From: Bacteroidales bacterium
GTDB taxonomy: Bacteria; Bacteroidota; Bacteroidia; Bacteroidales; Lentimicrobiaceae
Assembly: GCA_016709025.1 (NCBI GenBank)
Contig: JADJEQ010000032.1
Location: 1-38,864, forward strand
DNA length: 38,864 nucleotides
Direction of reading: 5' to 3'
Every line of letters starts with the position of its first letter. Position 1 is the stretch's first letter. Shown here piece by piece: positions 1 through 10,946 of this stretch. Under the pieces are notes generated by a model. That model worked only from the letters and a program-made list of their open reading frames with translations. It did not search any database and was not told the origin of the DNA. The position numbers and the translations under genes were made by a program.

Positions 1-365
1 GGCCATCGGCCCTTACAGCCGCGCTAACAAAAACAAATGGAATGCTATTTATTCTTCGGCCAGGTACCCATCGATCCCGCAACAGGTAAAATTGTTGAAG
101 GAGGTCATCAAAGAGTTAACGCCTAGGAGGTAAGAAACATCGTCAATCTCGTGAAAGCTGCCGGATATGACTATTCCGATGTGGTAAAAATCGACTCGCC
201 TGCTGAGCGACAATATGCCCAATTTTGGAGAAATGATCAAGTGCATGGCAGCCTTATTCGAAGATCCTCAAGAGCAGCTTGGCGGATGTCCGGCTTCCCC
301 TCGGAGCCTTGATTGAAATTGAAACCAGTCAAATAGTGAAACAAAAAGTGAAAAGTGAAAAGTGA
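1..365 (+). CDS. ridA: RidA/YjgF-family protein, 5'-partial and frameshifted
   Basis: RidA proteins hydrolyse reactive enamine/imine intermediates to ketoacids in the cytoplasm. Split over several frames one can read AIGPYSRANK, then GMLFFFGQVPIDPATGKIVE, then AAGYDYSDVVK, and near the end GALIEIE, all in the order expected for the family. The start lies left of the window. At least four indels are needed to join the pieces. The apparent end runs into a short gtgaaaa repeat, and the first stop in the last frame is at 363-365, so the true C-terminus is uncertain. The breaks look like sequence errors rather than decay because the motifs are otherwise well kept. Confidence 0.8.
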
Positions 366-376
366 AAAGTGAAAAA
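336..376. repeat. short tandem repeat, gtgaaaa unit
   Basis: Four or more copies of a 7-bp agtgaaa unit sit at the 3' end of ridA. Similar A/T-rich 'ttttcactcttcac' runs occur at about 800 and 11,090-11,530, so this belongs to a family of low-complexity intergenic tracts in this genome. Confidence 0.7.
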
Positions 377-837
377 CTTTAACTTGACTGATAAATGAAG
401 TAGTTACATTTAGACAAATTTTACAAGCCACTTGAAAATTACTGAAGGTTATAAAATAAATAGTAAGGGACATCAAGGAATATGGCTGAGTAGTGCACTG
501 TTGAAACTAGTACTGCTCCTGTGCGCTGACAAGAGAAGCCTAATTTATGCACAATCAACCCCGGATTTTATTTCAAATGAGAATCACCCATGAAATAGCC
601 AAATGAAGCTGAGTATTGGTTGTGTTTATTGGAAGATACTGATTTTATTAATAGGATGATGTGCAGAGGAAAATAAAAAGGGATGTCGGGAAATAGTCTT
701 TTGATAGCTTCCTCTGTAAAACACAAAATAATCTTGAAAACAGAAAGAAAAGAAAAACCTTGATTTGGGGTGTTACCAACTTTCATTTTCATCAGATTTC
801 ACTTCTCACTCTTCAGTTCTTCACTTAAAGTCAGTCC
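366..837. other. intergenic stretch, no gene recognised
   Basis: About 470 bp between ridA and the S46 peptidase. It is A/T-rich, none of the short open frames resembles a known protein, and it ends in cacttctcactcttcag-type low-complexity sequence. It presumably holds the promoter of the peptidase gene, but I cannot place a convincing TAnnTTTG box. Confidence 0.5.
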
Positions 838-3093
838 ATGAAAATCTCACTTCCATCTTCATCTCACCTGTTAATAGTAAAATTCCATATTGCAGGCGAA
901 GCGATGGATGTTATTGCTCGAGCAGCTCAACGAGCCTCGAAATGAGCGCGGCGGGTACGCGAATCAGTGCCGAAGACACCTACAGCATCAACAAATCGAG
1001 CCTGAAACTTTGGGACGCTGGATCCTGCTTTTTGGCGGGGGCTGTACTGGGTTGAAATTGGTTTCAGATCAGGGACTGATCCTCGACCTCAATCCCACCA
1101 TTGTGGTTACGGACAGATCCAGAAATACAGTTCGCTGGAGCAATATGATTATCTCAACAATGGTTTCGGGGCCATTGGATAAGTCGGCGGGAACTCTCAA
1201 CCTACTCTCGAGCGTTACATCACTGCTGGGCTTGGTGGATGAAGATGTGACGAGGAGGTAATGGTTGCATCTACCTGGAAAATGACCGAAAAAGGAGGGT
1301 CAATGAACAGAATTGAACATCGGCGCGATTGAAAAAGTCGCAATTGGAAGTACGACGCATAATTCCCGTAGTTTCCCAACCCTTATTGCTGGGCAATGTG
1401 AATCGTATTTATTTATCAAATGAAATATTCAACGATGTAAGGGTATTGGTGGGCGCCCTCCTTCAAACATCGGCAAGTTCGCTAGGAAGCGACACCGATA
1501 ATCGGATGTGGTTTTTATACTGGTGATTTCTCGATGTCTAGGATCTATGTGAGAAGAAAAAACAACCAGCCGGGCCAATTACCTACCCTGATACAATGTT
1601 CCTCACAAGTCCAAAAGCCACCTCGCCATCTCCCCAGGTGCTGAAAAGGGGGATTTTAATTTTGTTTTCGGTTATCCTGGAAGCACACAGGGAATATTTG
1701 CCATCGTCATGCCACAGAAATGATCACGGGTACAGAAACCCACCGGATATCGTGGCTTCGTGAAAAAAACTGGGGAATCCCTTCCGAGCCGGAACGCGCA
1801 TAGATGACCTGGTTGTGATACAAGGTATTCTGCGATGTTACGCCGTGGTCGCCACAAGACCGGAAGAAATGATCGGTGAGAACTGGGGAATCAGGAAACT
1901 GGAAGCTGCCGCCGACAAAAAAGGAACTTGATAGCGTTTCGAGTGAATGGGTGGAACGCTGATGTCGCCAGGAGCGAATGTTATGGCATAATGCCACCTG
2001 AGCTTGAATCCTTTTTACAATCTAACTGATCTTATTTAGCGAAACAGAAACCTACCTGATCAGAAGGCGGACTCGGGGTTGGAAGCGATCCGATACGCCC
2101 ATAATTCACAATCAACTGGTGGAGAAGAGCAAGGATAAAAACCACCACCCAAGAAATTCATCAAACCAGCTTATGTGTTCATGTACAAGGCGGCGGAGAA
2201 GGCTCTTTTTTTTAAGAACATTATCAGCCCGTTGATCAAAAGGTATTCGTCCAGCCCTTACTTCTCTGATTGGGTCATGTACCACCAGGACGGGTTCAAA
2301 ATTTCCACTGGCAATTGAGCAGGGGGCCATTGTCATAAACAACGATTTTGAAGCATGGGCTGAAGAAGTCTATCTGTAAAGAGTTTATTCTACCGACGAA
2401 GGCAGACTTGGCAGCACCCCTTTGCTTCCTACAATGCGTGAACCTCTGAAACCGGTGCAGCTGGACTCCTGCTGTTTCGAAATTGTTTGTACCGGTCGAT
2501 GTGCACTACTTTGCCACCATCCTTGCCTGAATCGCAGCGCATCGGCATGAAACTCGACGTTTCCAAAAGAATCCGTGCCGCGTGCAGGGGCCAGTTGATG
2601 GAGTTTCAGACCAACAAGGGTTTTATCCGGATGCCAACCTGTTCCCAAGGGAGTGGTAACCTACGGCGGCTGATGACCATGAATCACGTTGATGCGGCGG
2701 TATCAATGTTATTATACACCACACTTGGGCCGGAATTATCGAAAAGGAAGATCCCGCCACGGCGATTACTGTGGAGCCAAATTTGAAAAATAACTTTATG
2801 AAGGGAAGAACTATGGCCATTATGGAGCGAAGGACCAAACGATGCACTGGCATTTGGACAGCAGTAACCAATGACTCCAGCCACTCGGGGAGCCTGGTCT
2901 CTGGGTCGCGTTGACGGATAACTTGTGGGCATCACCTGGACCGCAACCTTGAAGGCATCTATGAGCGACCTGATGTACGACCCTGATCAAAGCCGCACAT
3001 CAGCCCTAGATATCCGGTATTGCCTTCGTTTATCATCGAGTATGTTTGGTTGGCGACACCCGCTGAAGAGATGACGCTCAGGAGTATTTTGGG
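838..3093 (+). CDS. S46-family dipeptidyl peptidase (DPP7/DPP11 type), heavily frameshifted
   Basis: S46 serine peptidases remove dipeptides from peptide N-termini in the periplasm of Bacteroidota. The N-terminal region reads LLLEQLN, MSAAGTRISAEDTYSINKSS and FGGGCTG. The catalytic His motif HHCGYGQIQKYSSLE starts at 1096. Further on are NEIFNDVR, the SDTDNRMW and TGDFSM region near 1480-1530, and DFNFVFGYPGSTQ near 1655. Near the end are SHSGSL at about 2880 in the place of the nucleophile motif GNSGSP, and SDLMYDPDQSRTSALDIRY. The total length fits the roughly 720-residue family. More than ten indels break the frame, and several conserved residues also differ. DPP7 versus DPP11 specificity cannot be decided here. 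Confidence 0.85.
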
Positions 3094-3289
3094 GGATTGT
3101 GGATTGTGGATTAACCTTTCATTGAATTCTAATTAATGGCTGTTAGTTGGCTGGGTTGCCTGTTACTGTATACTGTCATTGGTTCGTTGTTTGCTGGTCG
3201 CTGGTCACTGGTCACCGGGTTACCAGTTAATAGTTACCTGCCATCGCCTGGGTTATCGGATGGTCTCGACATTGCTCACCACCGATTCT

Positions 3290-5116
3290 GTGCAGCTTCC
3301 TGACGCTGATTTCTGCTACTGATCAATGACAACAGTAGCTGATTTTCTTTACTTCTAATCCAGCAAACGCCCGCGATTAAACAGGCACCGGCTCTATTTT
3401 TAATTGCGATCAATTCATGGCTATTTGCGCATCCATCCATTCATGAAGAACAGGCTGCACATTATAAAGCATTGGGGCAGAAAACAGTGGTACAGCAAGA
3501 CAGTCTCCAGGGATTTGGCGGAAGATTGCCGGTTGACCATCAAACGACCTGACTTAAAACGTGTTTGGCTATCACCCTTATTGGATGGGCAATTCCAGGC
3601 AGAACTACCAGTGGGAGCTGCTGAGTGATTTTGTGCTACTTTTCGTATGATACCGATCCGAAACCGGCAATCCTCACCACCAATGGTTTTGAAACTGCCG
3701 AAGTGATTGATACGGCCCTTGAAACACGTGGTAAGGGCCCATCTTTGTGTAACCCCCGCTTTCAGGACATGCGGCATCTTTCGCCAACCCGCATGCACAA
3801 AAAAACCTGACCGGGAATATTATTTCATTGATCATTCACCGCGGCATAGGGTGAACATCGATTTCGAAGCAGTATTTCGTCCCAGCAACAGGGGCCGACC
3901 AACTACCGGTTCAGTTGTCGGAACTGCACTGGTCGTGCCGGGGGCCGAACTCAGCATCGCCGCGCCGGCCGCAAACTGGAGCAACACCCTGAGCATCCCG
4001 GCCATTGCCCTCGGAACCTGATTTCATTAGGATCATGGTTTACGACTACTATTGGAACGGCAGCAGCCCGGCCGGCCCGGTATCGGGTACTGGCCATTGA
4101 CGACTTCAAATTACGCCGTTAATCACTCGCCCTAAGTTATTACCAGTCGCAGGGCGTTCCGAACGAAAACTGTTGCTGACTCCTCATTATGGTCCGCGAA
4201 TGGTCGGTAAATTCCAACACATTACCCGCAAGCACCAGCGGCAGCGGCACAGCAGCATCCCATCTCCGCAATGTGCGCGGCAACAGCAGCGGCTTTACAC
4301 CACCCCAGAACCTTTGCTGGGATCATTTCAGCAACAACCCTTATTACAGTCACTTTCAACAACAACTGGCGGCAATGTTCCTTGATGATGTGCAGCCTGC
4401 GCGCCCAAAAAACGACCTGGTGAACCGCAGGAATACGGGCCGAACCGGATCTGGGCATTGGGGTACGACAACGGCTACCCTGAACTCTGGGACCTGATCG
4501 CGGAAAAGTTCACCCAAATCCCTGAATTTCCTGTCGTGACACCCCTGCACGATCCCGGTGGACCCTGGTGGAACGACGGTGACGAAGAATCCTACTTTGA
4601 AACCATTGCCTCAGATTACCCCGGTCCCTCAGTCTGAATTTGGAACAACTCAGTCTTGGAAACCGGTCTTCGACTCGCTCTGGATATATGACGGTCAGGA
4701 TGTGAATGCCCCTTGATGGCAGCTCCTTTCGGGGATCAAATCCTAACCGGACTCACTTCATTTCGGGCAATGGATTTATCCATCCGTTTCAACAGCGATA
4801 GCGCTACTACAAGAGCAGGGTATTCGTTGGTATGGAGCTGCTTGACGGCTTCAATCAATGAAACGGCAGCTTGAAATTCAGCATCTACCCGAACCCGGGC
4901 GATGATCGGTGTGAATTGTTTGGGGGATGATCAGAAATGATTGTGAACAGCAAAGATGTTAATTCCGAGGCGTGGTCGGTTGAGCTGTTTGACATTCAGG
5001 GAAAAGTCCACCTCAGGCAGGCAAATGCTGGTAAGGACGAAGAAATTGTCTTGCGTCAGGGGATTTGGGAGTGGCATTTATATTTTAAAGGTGAACTGAA
5101 TCAGGAAGTTACCTGA
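3290..5116 (+). CDS. secreted GH18 glycoside hydrolase with CUB-like and T9SS sorting domains, frameshifted
   Basis: GH18 enzymes hydrolyse chitin-type or peptidoglycan-type beta-1,4 GlcNAc links. The fragments give IHEEQAAHYKALGQKTVVQQ, then DFCYFSYDTDP. The catalytic motif VNIDFEAV is at 3851-3874, with the Glu codon at 3866. Then come YYQSQGVPNE, WALGYDNGYPELWDLIA-like sequence at 4455-4500, and YDSLWIYDGQDVNAP at about 4680-4715, which is typical of a CUB or adhesion-like domain. The end reads FSIYPNPGDDR followed by VELFDIQGK and a short beta-rich tail, the layout of a type A T9SS C-terminal domain. The protein is thus likely exported and released or anchored by the type IX system. The start is uncertain, and a signal peptide is probably hidden by indels. 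Confidence 0.85.
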
Positions 5117-5299
5117 ATTCTGTTTAAAGTTGTGATCTGTCATTAGCCCTCTATCCCGAAAAGGAAACAACATCAAAGGTTGTCTTTTTATCAATGGCAT
5201 TTGCGAAGAACTCATAGAAAAGAAAGAATTGCCGTTTTGTGTAATACAGGAATGCCAGGTTTTATGCATTACCGGAAAAAGCACTCAGCAAAATCAATA

Positions 5300-5800
5300 T
5301 CTAGATTACAAGGGAGATTTCGCTAAAACGCTCCCGAAAGAAACAGATTACTGTTATTACAGGCATGAGAAGGGTCGGTAAATCTACCGCATTGCGATTT
5401 TTACTCGATGAAACCACGCACGACAATAAACTGTTTCTTGATTTTGAACGGATAGAAAACCGGATTTTATTCAATCAGCCATCTTAACAACGAGTGGAAA
5501 GAGGGTTGATCGTACTTGACTGAATCTGACAAAACAGGTGTGCTGGCGCGCGAGAAACAAGGTTCCAACGACTAGTGTGATAAAAAGCTTTAGACAAGTC
5601 GGCTGGAATTTCCGCGGGATCAAGCACCTGTTCTGGAAGATCATTTTTCAGGAGCGGGGGGTTGAATGGCAACCAAATAAGAATTTTGTCCAGATGTCGA
5701 AAGTCAAACGAAAGAAGCCCCATTTTGACCCATGGGTATTATGAGAATGTATCAATTTCTTGGCGATCTCCCGGTCACTAGATCCAGGAAGACAAACTCT
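5300..5800 (+). pseudogene. remnant of AAA ATPase of the DUF4143 type
   Basis: The frame reads KQITVITGMRRVGKSTALRFLLDE. Its Walker A motif GMRRVGKST lies at 5362-5388 and is followed by DNKLFLDFERIENR. Further pieces in other frames (VIKSLYDKYGW-like at 5577-5610, GSS followed by a SFF motif at 5620-5655) fit the known order of this ATPase family, in which an N-terminal AAA domain is followed by a DUF4143 domain. The DUF4143 part is not recognisable after about 5800. It may be a real decayed gene or a badly sequenced one. Family members are mobile, patchily distributed ATPases without a firm role. Confidence 0.65.
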
Positions 5801-6358
5801 CTACGAGCGTTCGAAGAGACTGATTGGATATAAAACTTTATAAATCGGCAGTGGTTTACACACTGATCCGGCTTTGGCAAACGGTTAGGCAGGACTTCAA
5901 TGAAAATACAGGAATCACTGAATAACCGAAGCAAAAAGAGGTTATCCGCTGGAACGTATTTATCATGCAGTAAAACCTTTACCACTGAAAGAATGGCAAA
6001 CAAAACGAAATTGTATTCACTCATACGGTTTGTGCAAACAAGTGGTTCAAGTCCGAAACTGAATAAAAACAACTTGAATTCCAAGGGAAATCACGAAAAA
6101 GCTGTGACATTGAATCTTTTCAATAAAACAAGGATTTGAGTAAAGAACCGCAATGCATATGATTGAAATCAATCATTAAGGTAGCACGCTTAAAAGTCCC
6201 ACACCCAGCCGCAACGGTCGACAGAGGATTTAATCAACTTAATGGGTGGAAATTTTCTGAAGAAAAAAGCCTCTCCAAGGCGCAAACTCCTGACAGTCAT
6301 CCCTTCAGTAGAAAAGTTTTCGTTGCTAAAGCAGCCCGGAGCATTAACAACCATTTCG
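5801..6358. other. no recognisable gene
   Basis: Between the ATPase remnant and the end of the cobalamin operon. The open frames here, on either strand, contain no motif I know. The left part could be the degraded C-terminal half of the ATPase gene. The part from about 6160 to 6358 lies downstream of the minus-strand operon. Confidence 0.4.
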
Positions 6359-7451
6359 TCAGGGCGGAGCTGACAACACTTTCTCCTTCAGAAACGCGAA
6401 ATAAGCCGGGTTCAAACCCGCATCGAAGGAATAGTTCTAGCTTACCGTCAAGGGGTAAAGGCGTTGACCTTGGTTGGTTCCGGTGAAACTGAGCGCATCG
6501 GCAATGGAAACCGGTCCGGTAGCCCTATCCACAGCGATGCCATAAACAGTCTAGAACTACCGTGCCATCCGTAATAAAACGCTCTGACACCATGGTTTCA
6601 GTTTTCAAATCCAGCATCATGATGCTGCTGCTCATGGTACCCCAGTCGAAAATTCAGAACGAAAGCGGTATCACCGGCAACGGTAAAGTTGATGGCCTCA
6701 AATCCTTCAAAGGTGTGTTTCATTGAACCAGTTGCAGCATCCACCACCTGGAGCCTGTTTTTTACATCCCCTGCAACTGCCGCGTGCAATCAGAGAGATC
6801 CCCGTAATTGTCGGCTTTCAGCACATAGGGATTGATAACGATTGTAACCTGTTTCTCCTCCGAAAGCGTCAGAAGTCAATCACCGAAAGGGTGTTGTTGT
6901 AATCGGGAAAATTCACTTGCCGGAATTTGAAACCCAGATCTACCACCGGCAACGGTGATGCCATCGGGATTGGGGCCTACCGGAATATACTTCGTAACAG
7001 TCGGTGAAAGGTATCGATGACCGCAACAGTTCATCGAATGCAGACAAATGCGTTGCTGCGTAGAAGGCAATTTTTCGGGGCTGACGGGCGGTAGTCCCAT
7101 CGAACAGGGGAATCTGCTTCAGGCCCATACAGGTGCGGGCGTCCATCACTGGCTTTGGCTGGAACCTGACCGACATTGACCACTGCATACAGCTTACCGT
7201 AAATAGCCAGATCGCCGTGGTATCGCCCAGTCCACGGCCATTCTGTTGCAGGAACATATCATTGGCAACCGCCGAATCGCTGAACGTGAAACGGGTTAGT
7301 GAAGCATTGTTGCCCGAAAAAAAGGCCCCATTCAGCACATATACCCGGTACTCCGAACCAGGTGTCGTGGGTTGCCGGTTTGTCATCCGGTTCATCGGTT
7401 CAGGAAATCGTCAGCAATGCCAGCGGTGGAGCAGTAAAGTTTGTAGTTCAT
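6359..7451 (-). CDS. DUF5074/YncE-like beta-propeller lipoprotein of the B12 uptake operon, frameshifted
   Basis: Pieces read YRVYVLNGAFFSGNNASLTR, FTFSDSAVANDMFLQQNGRG, FDGTTARQPRKIAFYA, VTKYIPVGPNPDGITVAGG, GDVKNRLQVVDAATG, INFTVAGDTAFVLNF and GLNPAYFAFLKE. This is the repeated blade pattern of DUF5074 surface proteins encoded beside BtuB in Bacteroidota. The start at 7451 gives a short hydrophobic leader (APPLALLTIS just before an expected Cys), consistent with a lipoprotein anchored in the outer membrane. At least five frameshifts are present. It overlaps or closely follows the receptor gene, so it is co-transcribed under the cobalamin riboswitch. By analogy with BtuG-type propellers it may capture cobalamin at the surface; that role is inferred. 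Confidence 0.82.
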
Positions 7452-7462
7452 TGAAATGTTTG

Positions 7463-9403
7463 TTAGTAATTGATTGATAATGTGATAAAAAGCTCCTCCA
7501 TTCATTGGAAAGCCTTTGATAACCTCATATTGCGCATTGAAGAGGTTAACGATTTCGGCCTTAACTTTCCAGGTAATCGATTTTAATGGCCGCTGCCGGA
7601 AGCCGACAGGTCACGCACCCAGTACGATGGCAAAATATTGACCCGAATATTCTCGCCCAGGATAAACGATGACGTTGCTAATAGAGCAGGTTATAGCCGA
7701 TTGCCGTATGTTTCCCGTTCAGGGCGAACAATCCCGACAAGGTCTCAAACGGAACGTGAGCGAATCTGATGCCCATAAGTTGAGGCTACCCGGAGGGGTA
7801 GGCATCCTGCGCCTGCTGATGGGTGTAATTGAGGTTCGCGAAAGCGCTGTTGGCTGAAAGCCCTGGGGGCAGTCCGGCCTCAATTTCGACGCGCTGATCT
7901 CAGCATTCCCAAGGTTCCGCATCGACCATGCAAAGAGATTATGAGAAGGCACGGCAACAATTTTATCTTTAACCTGTTCAGGAAAACATCGGTTTGAAAG
8001 TTCAATTGAACCGGGCCGGGTTTAGAAGGATCAGATCCGCATTGAACTTGATTGATAACTTTTCGGTTTCAGGCTGGTATTGCCGGAGATGTTGTAGTAC
8101 AGGTCGAGGAAGGCGGGCATCCGGAAACTGTTTCTGTACATAAGCCTTAAGCGCAGAAGGATTGCTGCCTCAATCGGGTGATGAAAAGAAAATGAGGGAG
8201 ATAGCGCCTGGGAGGAGGCGGACCTGTCCCTCTGACGATTCATTCACCACGGTACCCAAATGTCCCAGGAGGCTTCAATTGGTTTGTTTCAGCCCAGAAT
8301 AACGAAGCAAGACCGGTAAAGGAAGGTTCTGCGAGGAAATACTGGTCAGCCTCCATCGTATTCGGACATCGGATCTGCGCAGCGCCAAGACTAAAAACCT
8401 ACCCAGCGGCAGAGAGACTGGTCAGTGACATGTAATATTCCCGCTGAAAGTAATGGTTGTCGAGGCCGCCTTCCTGATTCAGGTAAGCAGGATCCCGGTA
8501 ACGCAGATTACTACCGGTGAAGGTTTGCTCAGCAGATTCACCTTCCCGGAAGTCCGCATACTGAACATTGCCGAAAAATCGACGGTATTCATGCGCTGCA
8601 CCGAGTAGGGATTGTAATAAATCACCGCACCCGGCAGTCCCCGTTCCGAAGTGTAGAGCCAGGACTTCACCTTCAGTACGGAACTGTCGCTGAAACGGGT
8701 TTCGGTGTTCAGGTTCAGGTTCAGCGATTCGAGGTCACCATTGCTCCTTTCAGGGTGGTATCGGGCTGACTCCCGTTTTTGCACATAGGGGTAGTCACCC
8801 TGGGTATGGTTGGAGGCGGTTGTGATCCCAACTGTTTTTTACCCGCCTTGGAATAAAAACTGCCGGAAAGGATTGATCAAACCGAAAGAACCAGCTTTAA
8901 CCCGGCTTTGAAATTCAAATTTTTCTGCGATAAATCAGGCATAACCGTATGAAATTCCAGGATACCTCGATGCTCTGGCCCGCAGGCGGCAGAGTTGTTG
9001 TTCCTGGCCGATATACAATTCAATGGATTCAAGATTCTCGAGCGGAATTTTACCCAGGTCAACCTGACCGGTGGCTGCATCGCTCAATGGAACTCCATCC
9101 ACAAAACCCCGGTGGTTGGCACCAGGCTTCTCACCACCACGGTCTTCAACCCTCCGAGTCCTCCATAATCCTTCACTGTAACGCCGGAAAATGCGAAGAG
9201 CATCGGCCACCGATGAACCCGGGAGTACTTTCAGTTCAGACACAGCAACCGCTGCATCGGAGTTGAAGACCGTTCTTCATCCCCGGCTTTTTTGCCGGTA
9301 ACTTCAATACCTTTGATATTCAGTGTATCCATAACCGGCTGTTGGGCAACAGACAGGCTGTTACAATAAGCAACAAAAAGCAGGTTACGGACAATTGTTT
9401 CAT
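7463..9403 (-). CDS. btuB: TonB-dependent receptor, BtuB-like, heavily frameshifted
   Basis: The start at 9403 gives MKQLSVTCFLLLIVTACLLP, a signal peptide. A short VMDTLNIKGIEVTGKK segment follows, then plug-domain motifs in consecutive frames: LKVLPGSSVADALR, YGGLGG-like sequence with a VVVRSLGANHTGVFVDG pattern, and GVPLSDAATGQVDLGKIPLE with NLESIELYIG. The later part alternates beta strands such as SLNLNLNTETRFSD. Near 7500 come EIVNLFNAQYEVIKGFPMN and a final TLSINY, a typical barrel C-terminus. The length (about 645 codons) fits BtuB. It lies 8 bp after the DUF6580 gene and before the DUF5074 gene under a cobalamin riboswitch, so cobalamin or corrinoid uptake across the outer membrane is the likely role. 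Confidence 0.85.
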
Positions 9404-9411
9404 GAACCGGA

Positions 9412-9975
9412 TCAGAATTTGAGGGCGGGGACTTTCAATAAAGAAATCCGATTCTGCGCATACTCAAAGGCATAGAATACCGCAAAGGTGTAGATCAGAT
9501 CACCAGCCAGGGTGTTTCTGAAAAAAGGAATGGCAGCAGCATAGCAGGCAAGGATTCCGGCTGATGAGAAGGGGATACATACCGCTGAACGCCCATACAA
9601 CCGAAGTTTGACACAATGAAGAAGATCACGGACGCTGAAAGGCCTGTAAGTAAAAGTGTTTTGCGGAAAACTTTTCAATGCCACCGATCCAGCCAAACGA
9701 ATCACCGCGAAAGCGGCAAAGCAAACAAAGCCCTTCATAGAGAGGTAACGAAACGTCCGTAGAACGCATAATTCAGAAATAAATCGCTGATCCATACGGC
9801 AGCCAGTGGAAGCAGGTAGGCGGTATAACGATTGCTGTAACGGGCGCTCGCCAAACAGCGCCATGGCTGCAATGGGTGAGAAATTAAATGGATGAGGCAA
9901 CAGCCGGCTGAGTGCCAGGCTTGCTACGATGGCGGTAATAACCGCAAAGCGCAATGAAATCCGGTTTGTGTTCAT
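9412..9975 (-). CDS. DUF6580 integral membrane protein, putative corrinoid transport component
   Basis: The protein begins MNTNRISLRFAVITAIVASL and continues LSRLLPHPFNFSPIAAMALF. The C-terminal part contains AIPFFRNTLAGDLIYTFAVF. Both stretches are hallmark DUF6580 sequence, a family of 5-6 TM helices. The middle is scrambled by compensating indels although one long frame stays open. Start chosen at 9975, because the upstream extension to 10020 is unlike the family. It is the first gene after the riboswitch and precedes btuB by 8 bp. A substrate-capture role like that of ECF S components for cobalamin is plausible from context, not shown by the sequence. Confidence 0.82.
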   Translation of the reverse strand: MNTNRISLRFAVITAIVASLALSRLLPHPFNFSPIAAMALFGERPLQQSLYRLPASTGCRMDQRFISELCVLRTFRYLSMKGFVCFAAFAVIRLAGSVALKSFPQNTFTYRPFSVRDLLHCVKLRLYGRSAVCIPFSSAGILACYAAAIPFFRNTLAGDLIYTFAVFYAFEYAQNRISLLKVPALKF

Positions 9976-10116
9976 CGATGCTGTTTTTTTAAATGAAACA
10001 TTGCGCGGATTCTGCAGCAAAAATGAAAACCTGAATTAAATGGCCGGAACAATAGGAACAGACCAGGCTTTCTGATATGCAGTTCATTCACCGTAAACTA
10101 CAAAATCCACAAGGCA

Positions 10117-10279
10117 ATTGGCAGGTCTTCTGACTTACTCCGTTTGTTTTCAACGCCTTCCGCCCGTTTGGAGATGGATGGTGGCAATCAGTTGAAACCT
10201 TTAAAAGAGCTTACAGCAGCGGGAACTGTCGCCGAATTTCACGGCATTCCCTATTATCCGTTTCCGGAACCATTGCCTG
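10117..10279 (-). ncRNA. cobalamin riboswitch
   Basis: Read on the minus strand, the leader has GGTTCCGGAAACGG, then GGGAATGCCGTGAAAT with GGCGACAGTTCCCGC (the B12-box core), then CTGTAA. It closes with the conserved GTAAGTCAGAAGACCTGCC near 10118-10137. All the consensus blocks of the cobalamin class are in order. It begins directly at the predicted start point of the promoter at 10280-10311 and ends about 140 bp before the DUF6580 start. It should shut off the DUF6580-btuB-DUF5074 operon when adenosylcobalamin or a related corrinoid is plentiful. No clear terminator follows, so control of translation start is the likelier mode. Confidence 0.95.
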
Positions 10280-10311
10280 CAAAAGTAGGGAGATTCATTG
10301 AAGGAAAACAA
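10280..10311 (-). promoter_or_regulatory. Bacteroidota-type promoter of the B12 operon
   Basis: On the minus strand TTG (10311-10309) is followed after 21 bp by TACTTTTG (10287-10280), a perfect TAnnTTTG -7 box. The expected start point falls within a few bases of the riboswitch 5' end, which supports both calls. Confidence 0.75.
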
Positions 10312-10612
10312 GGTTTTTCGTTAAGTTTTCGGAAAACTATTAACAGGTTGTTGATAAAGCGGTTCTGCAGTGGCCAGCCCTATAAAATCTGAATTGATCG
10401 AATGAAGTTTAATGAGGAGGTATATCGCGCTTATACCTCACGATGTGGATGATTTCCTACAAGCACATTCACATTCTTTCCCCATAATATCTGACCTAAA
10501 ACACATAGTATACTGATTATATGTTATTTACTATATACAAAATCGTGTTATGACTAAACGGCATAATGTTTAATTTACCATCTGATATTGAATTTAATTT
10601 AACTCACTGAAA
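10312..10612. other. divergent intergenic region
   Basis: About 300 bp between the B12 operon promoter and the PepSY-like gene. It is A/T-rich, especially at 10,500-10,600 just ahead of the plus-strand gene, which should contain that gene's promoter. No clean TAnnTTTG box, RNA gene or ORF is seen. Confidence 0.5.
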
Positions 10613-10935
10613 ATGAAAAGCTTCACAATAATTCTGATAATGGCTGGGTTTAGTTTTGCTGGTTTTAATCAGTAATTTACGTTCAGACGGAACAAAGCAA
10701 ACAACAGGTTGTCTTCAGGATGAAAAAGACTTCAAAATGATAGAACTTACTGCACTGCCTGACGAAGTCAGAACGGCAGCGTTAAAAACGATCAGGTTTC
10801 AACCATTCAATCTGCTGAAGTTAAAATTTTCTATCGGTGAGAAGGTTTACAGGTAAACCTGAAGAGCATAGAAAAAGGTGAATTTTCGACCAAATTTATG
10901 CAGATGGTAAGCCGTATGAAAATAAGACTTCCTGA
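10613..10935 (+). CDS. small secreted PepSY-like protein, frameshifted
   Basis: The start at 10613 gives MKSFTIILIMAGFSFAG, a signal peptide. After indels the chain reads IELTALPDEVRTAALKT, IQSAEVKIF, GEKVY with VNLKSIEKGEFS, and finally ADGKPYENKTS before the stop at 10933. The layout (about 105 residues, 'LP.EV..A' then 'Y.V......G....F..DGK') is that of small periplasmic PepSY-like proteins of Bacteroidota, whose function is not established. A strong terminator hairpin follows 11 bp after the stop, so it is a single-gene unit. Confidence 0.65.
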
Positions 10936-10946
10936 TAAAACCAGAA

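Noticed and set aside
4189..4497. Plus-strand 102-residue and minus-strand 78-residue frames as genes
   Set aside because: They lie within the GH18 gene; the pieces that match GH18 alternate between plus frames here.
5900..6139. Plus-strand 79-residue frame as a transposase or recombinase fragment
   Set aside because: No DDE, HTH or catalytic residues recognised; evidence too weak to name it.
10470..10490. ACATTCACATTC upstream of the PepSY-like gene as an eighth motif copy
   Set aside because: No TTACA element occurs 28 bp before it, and it points to the B12 operon, which has its own promoter.
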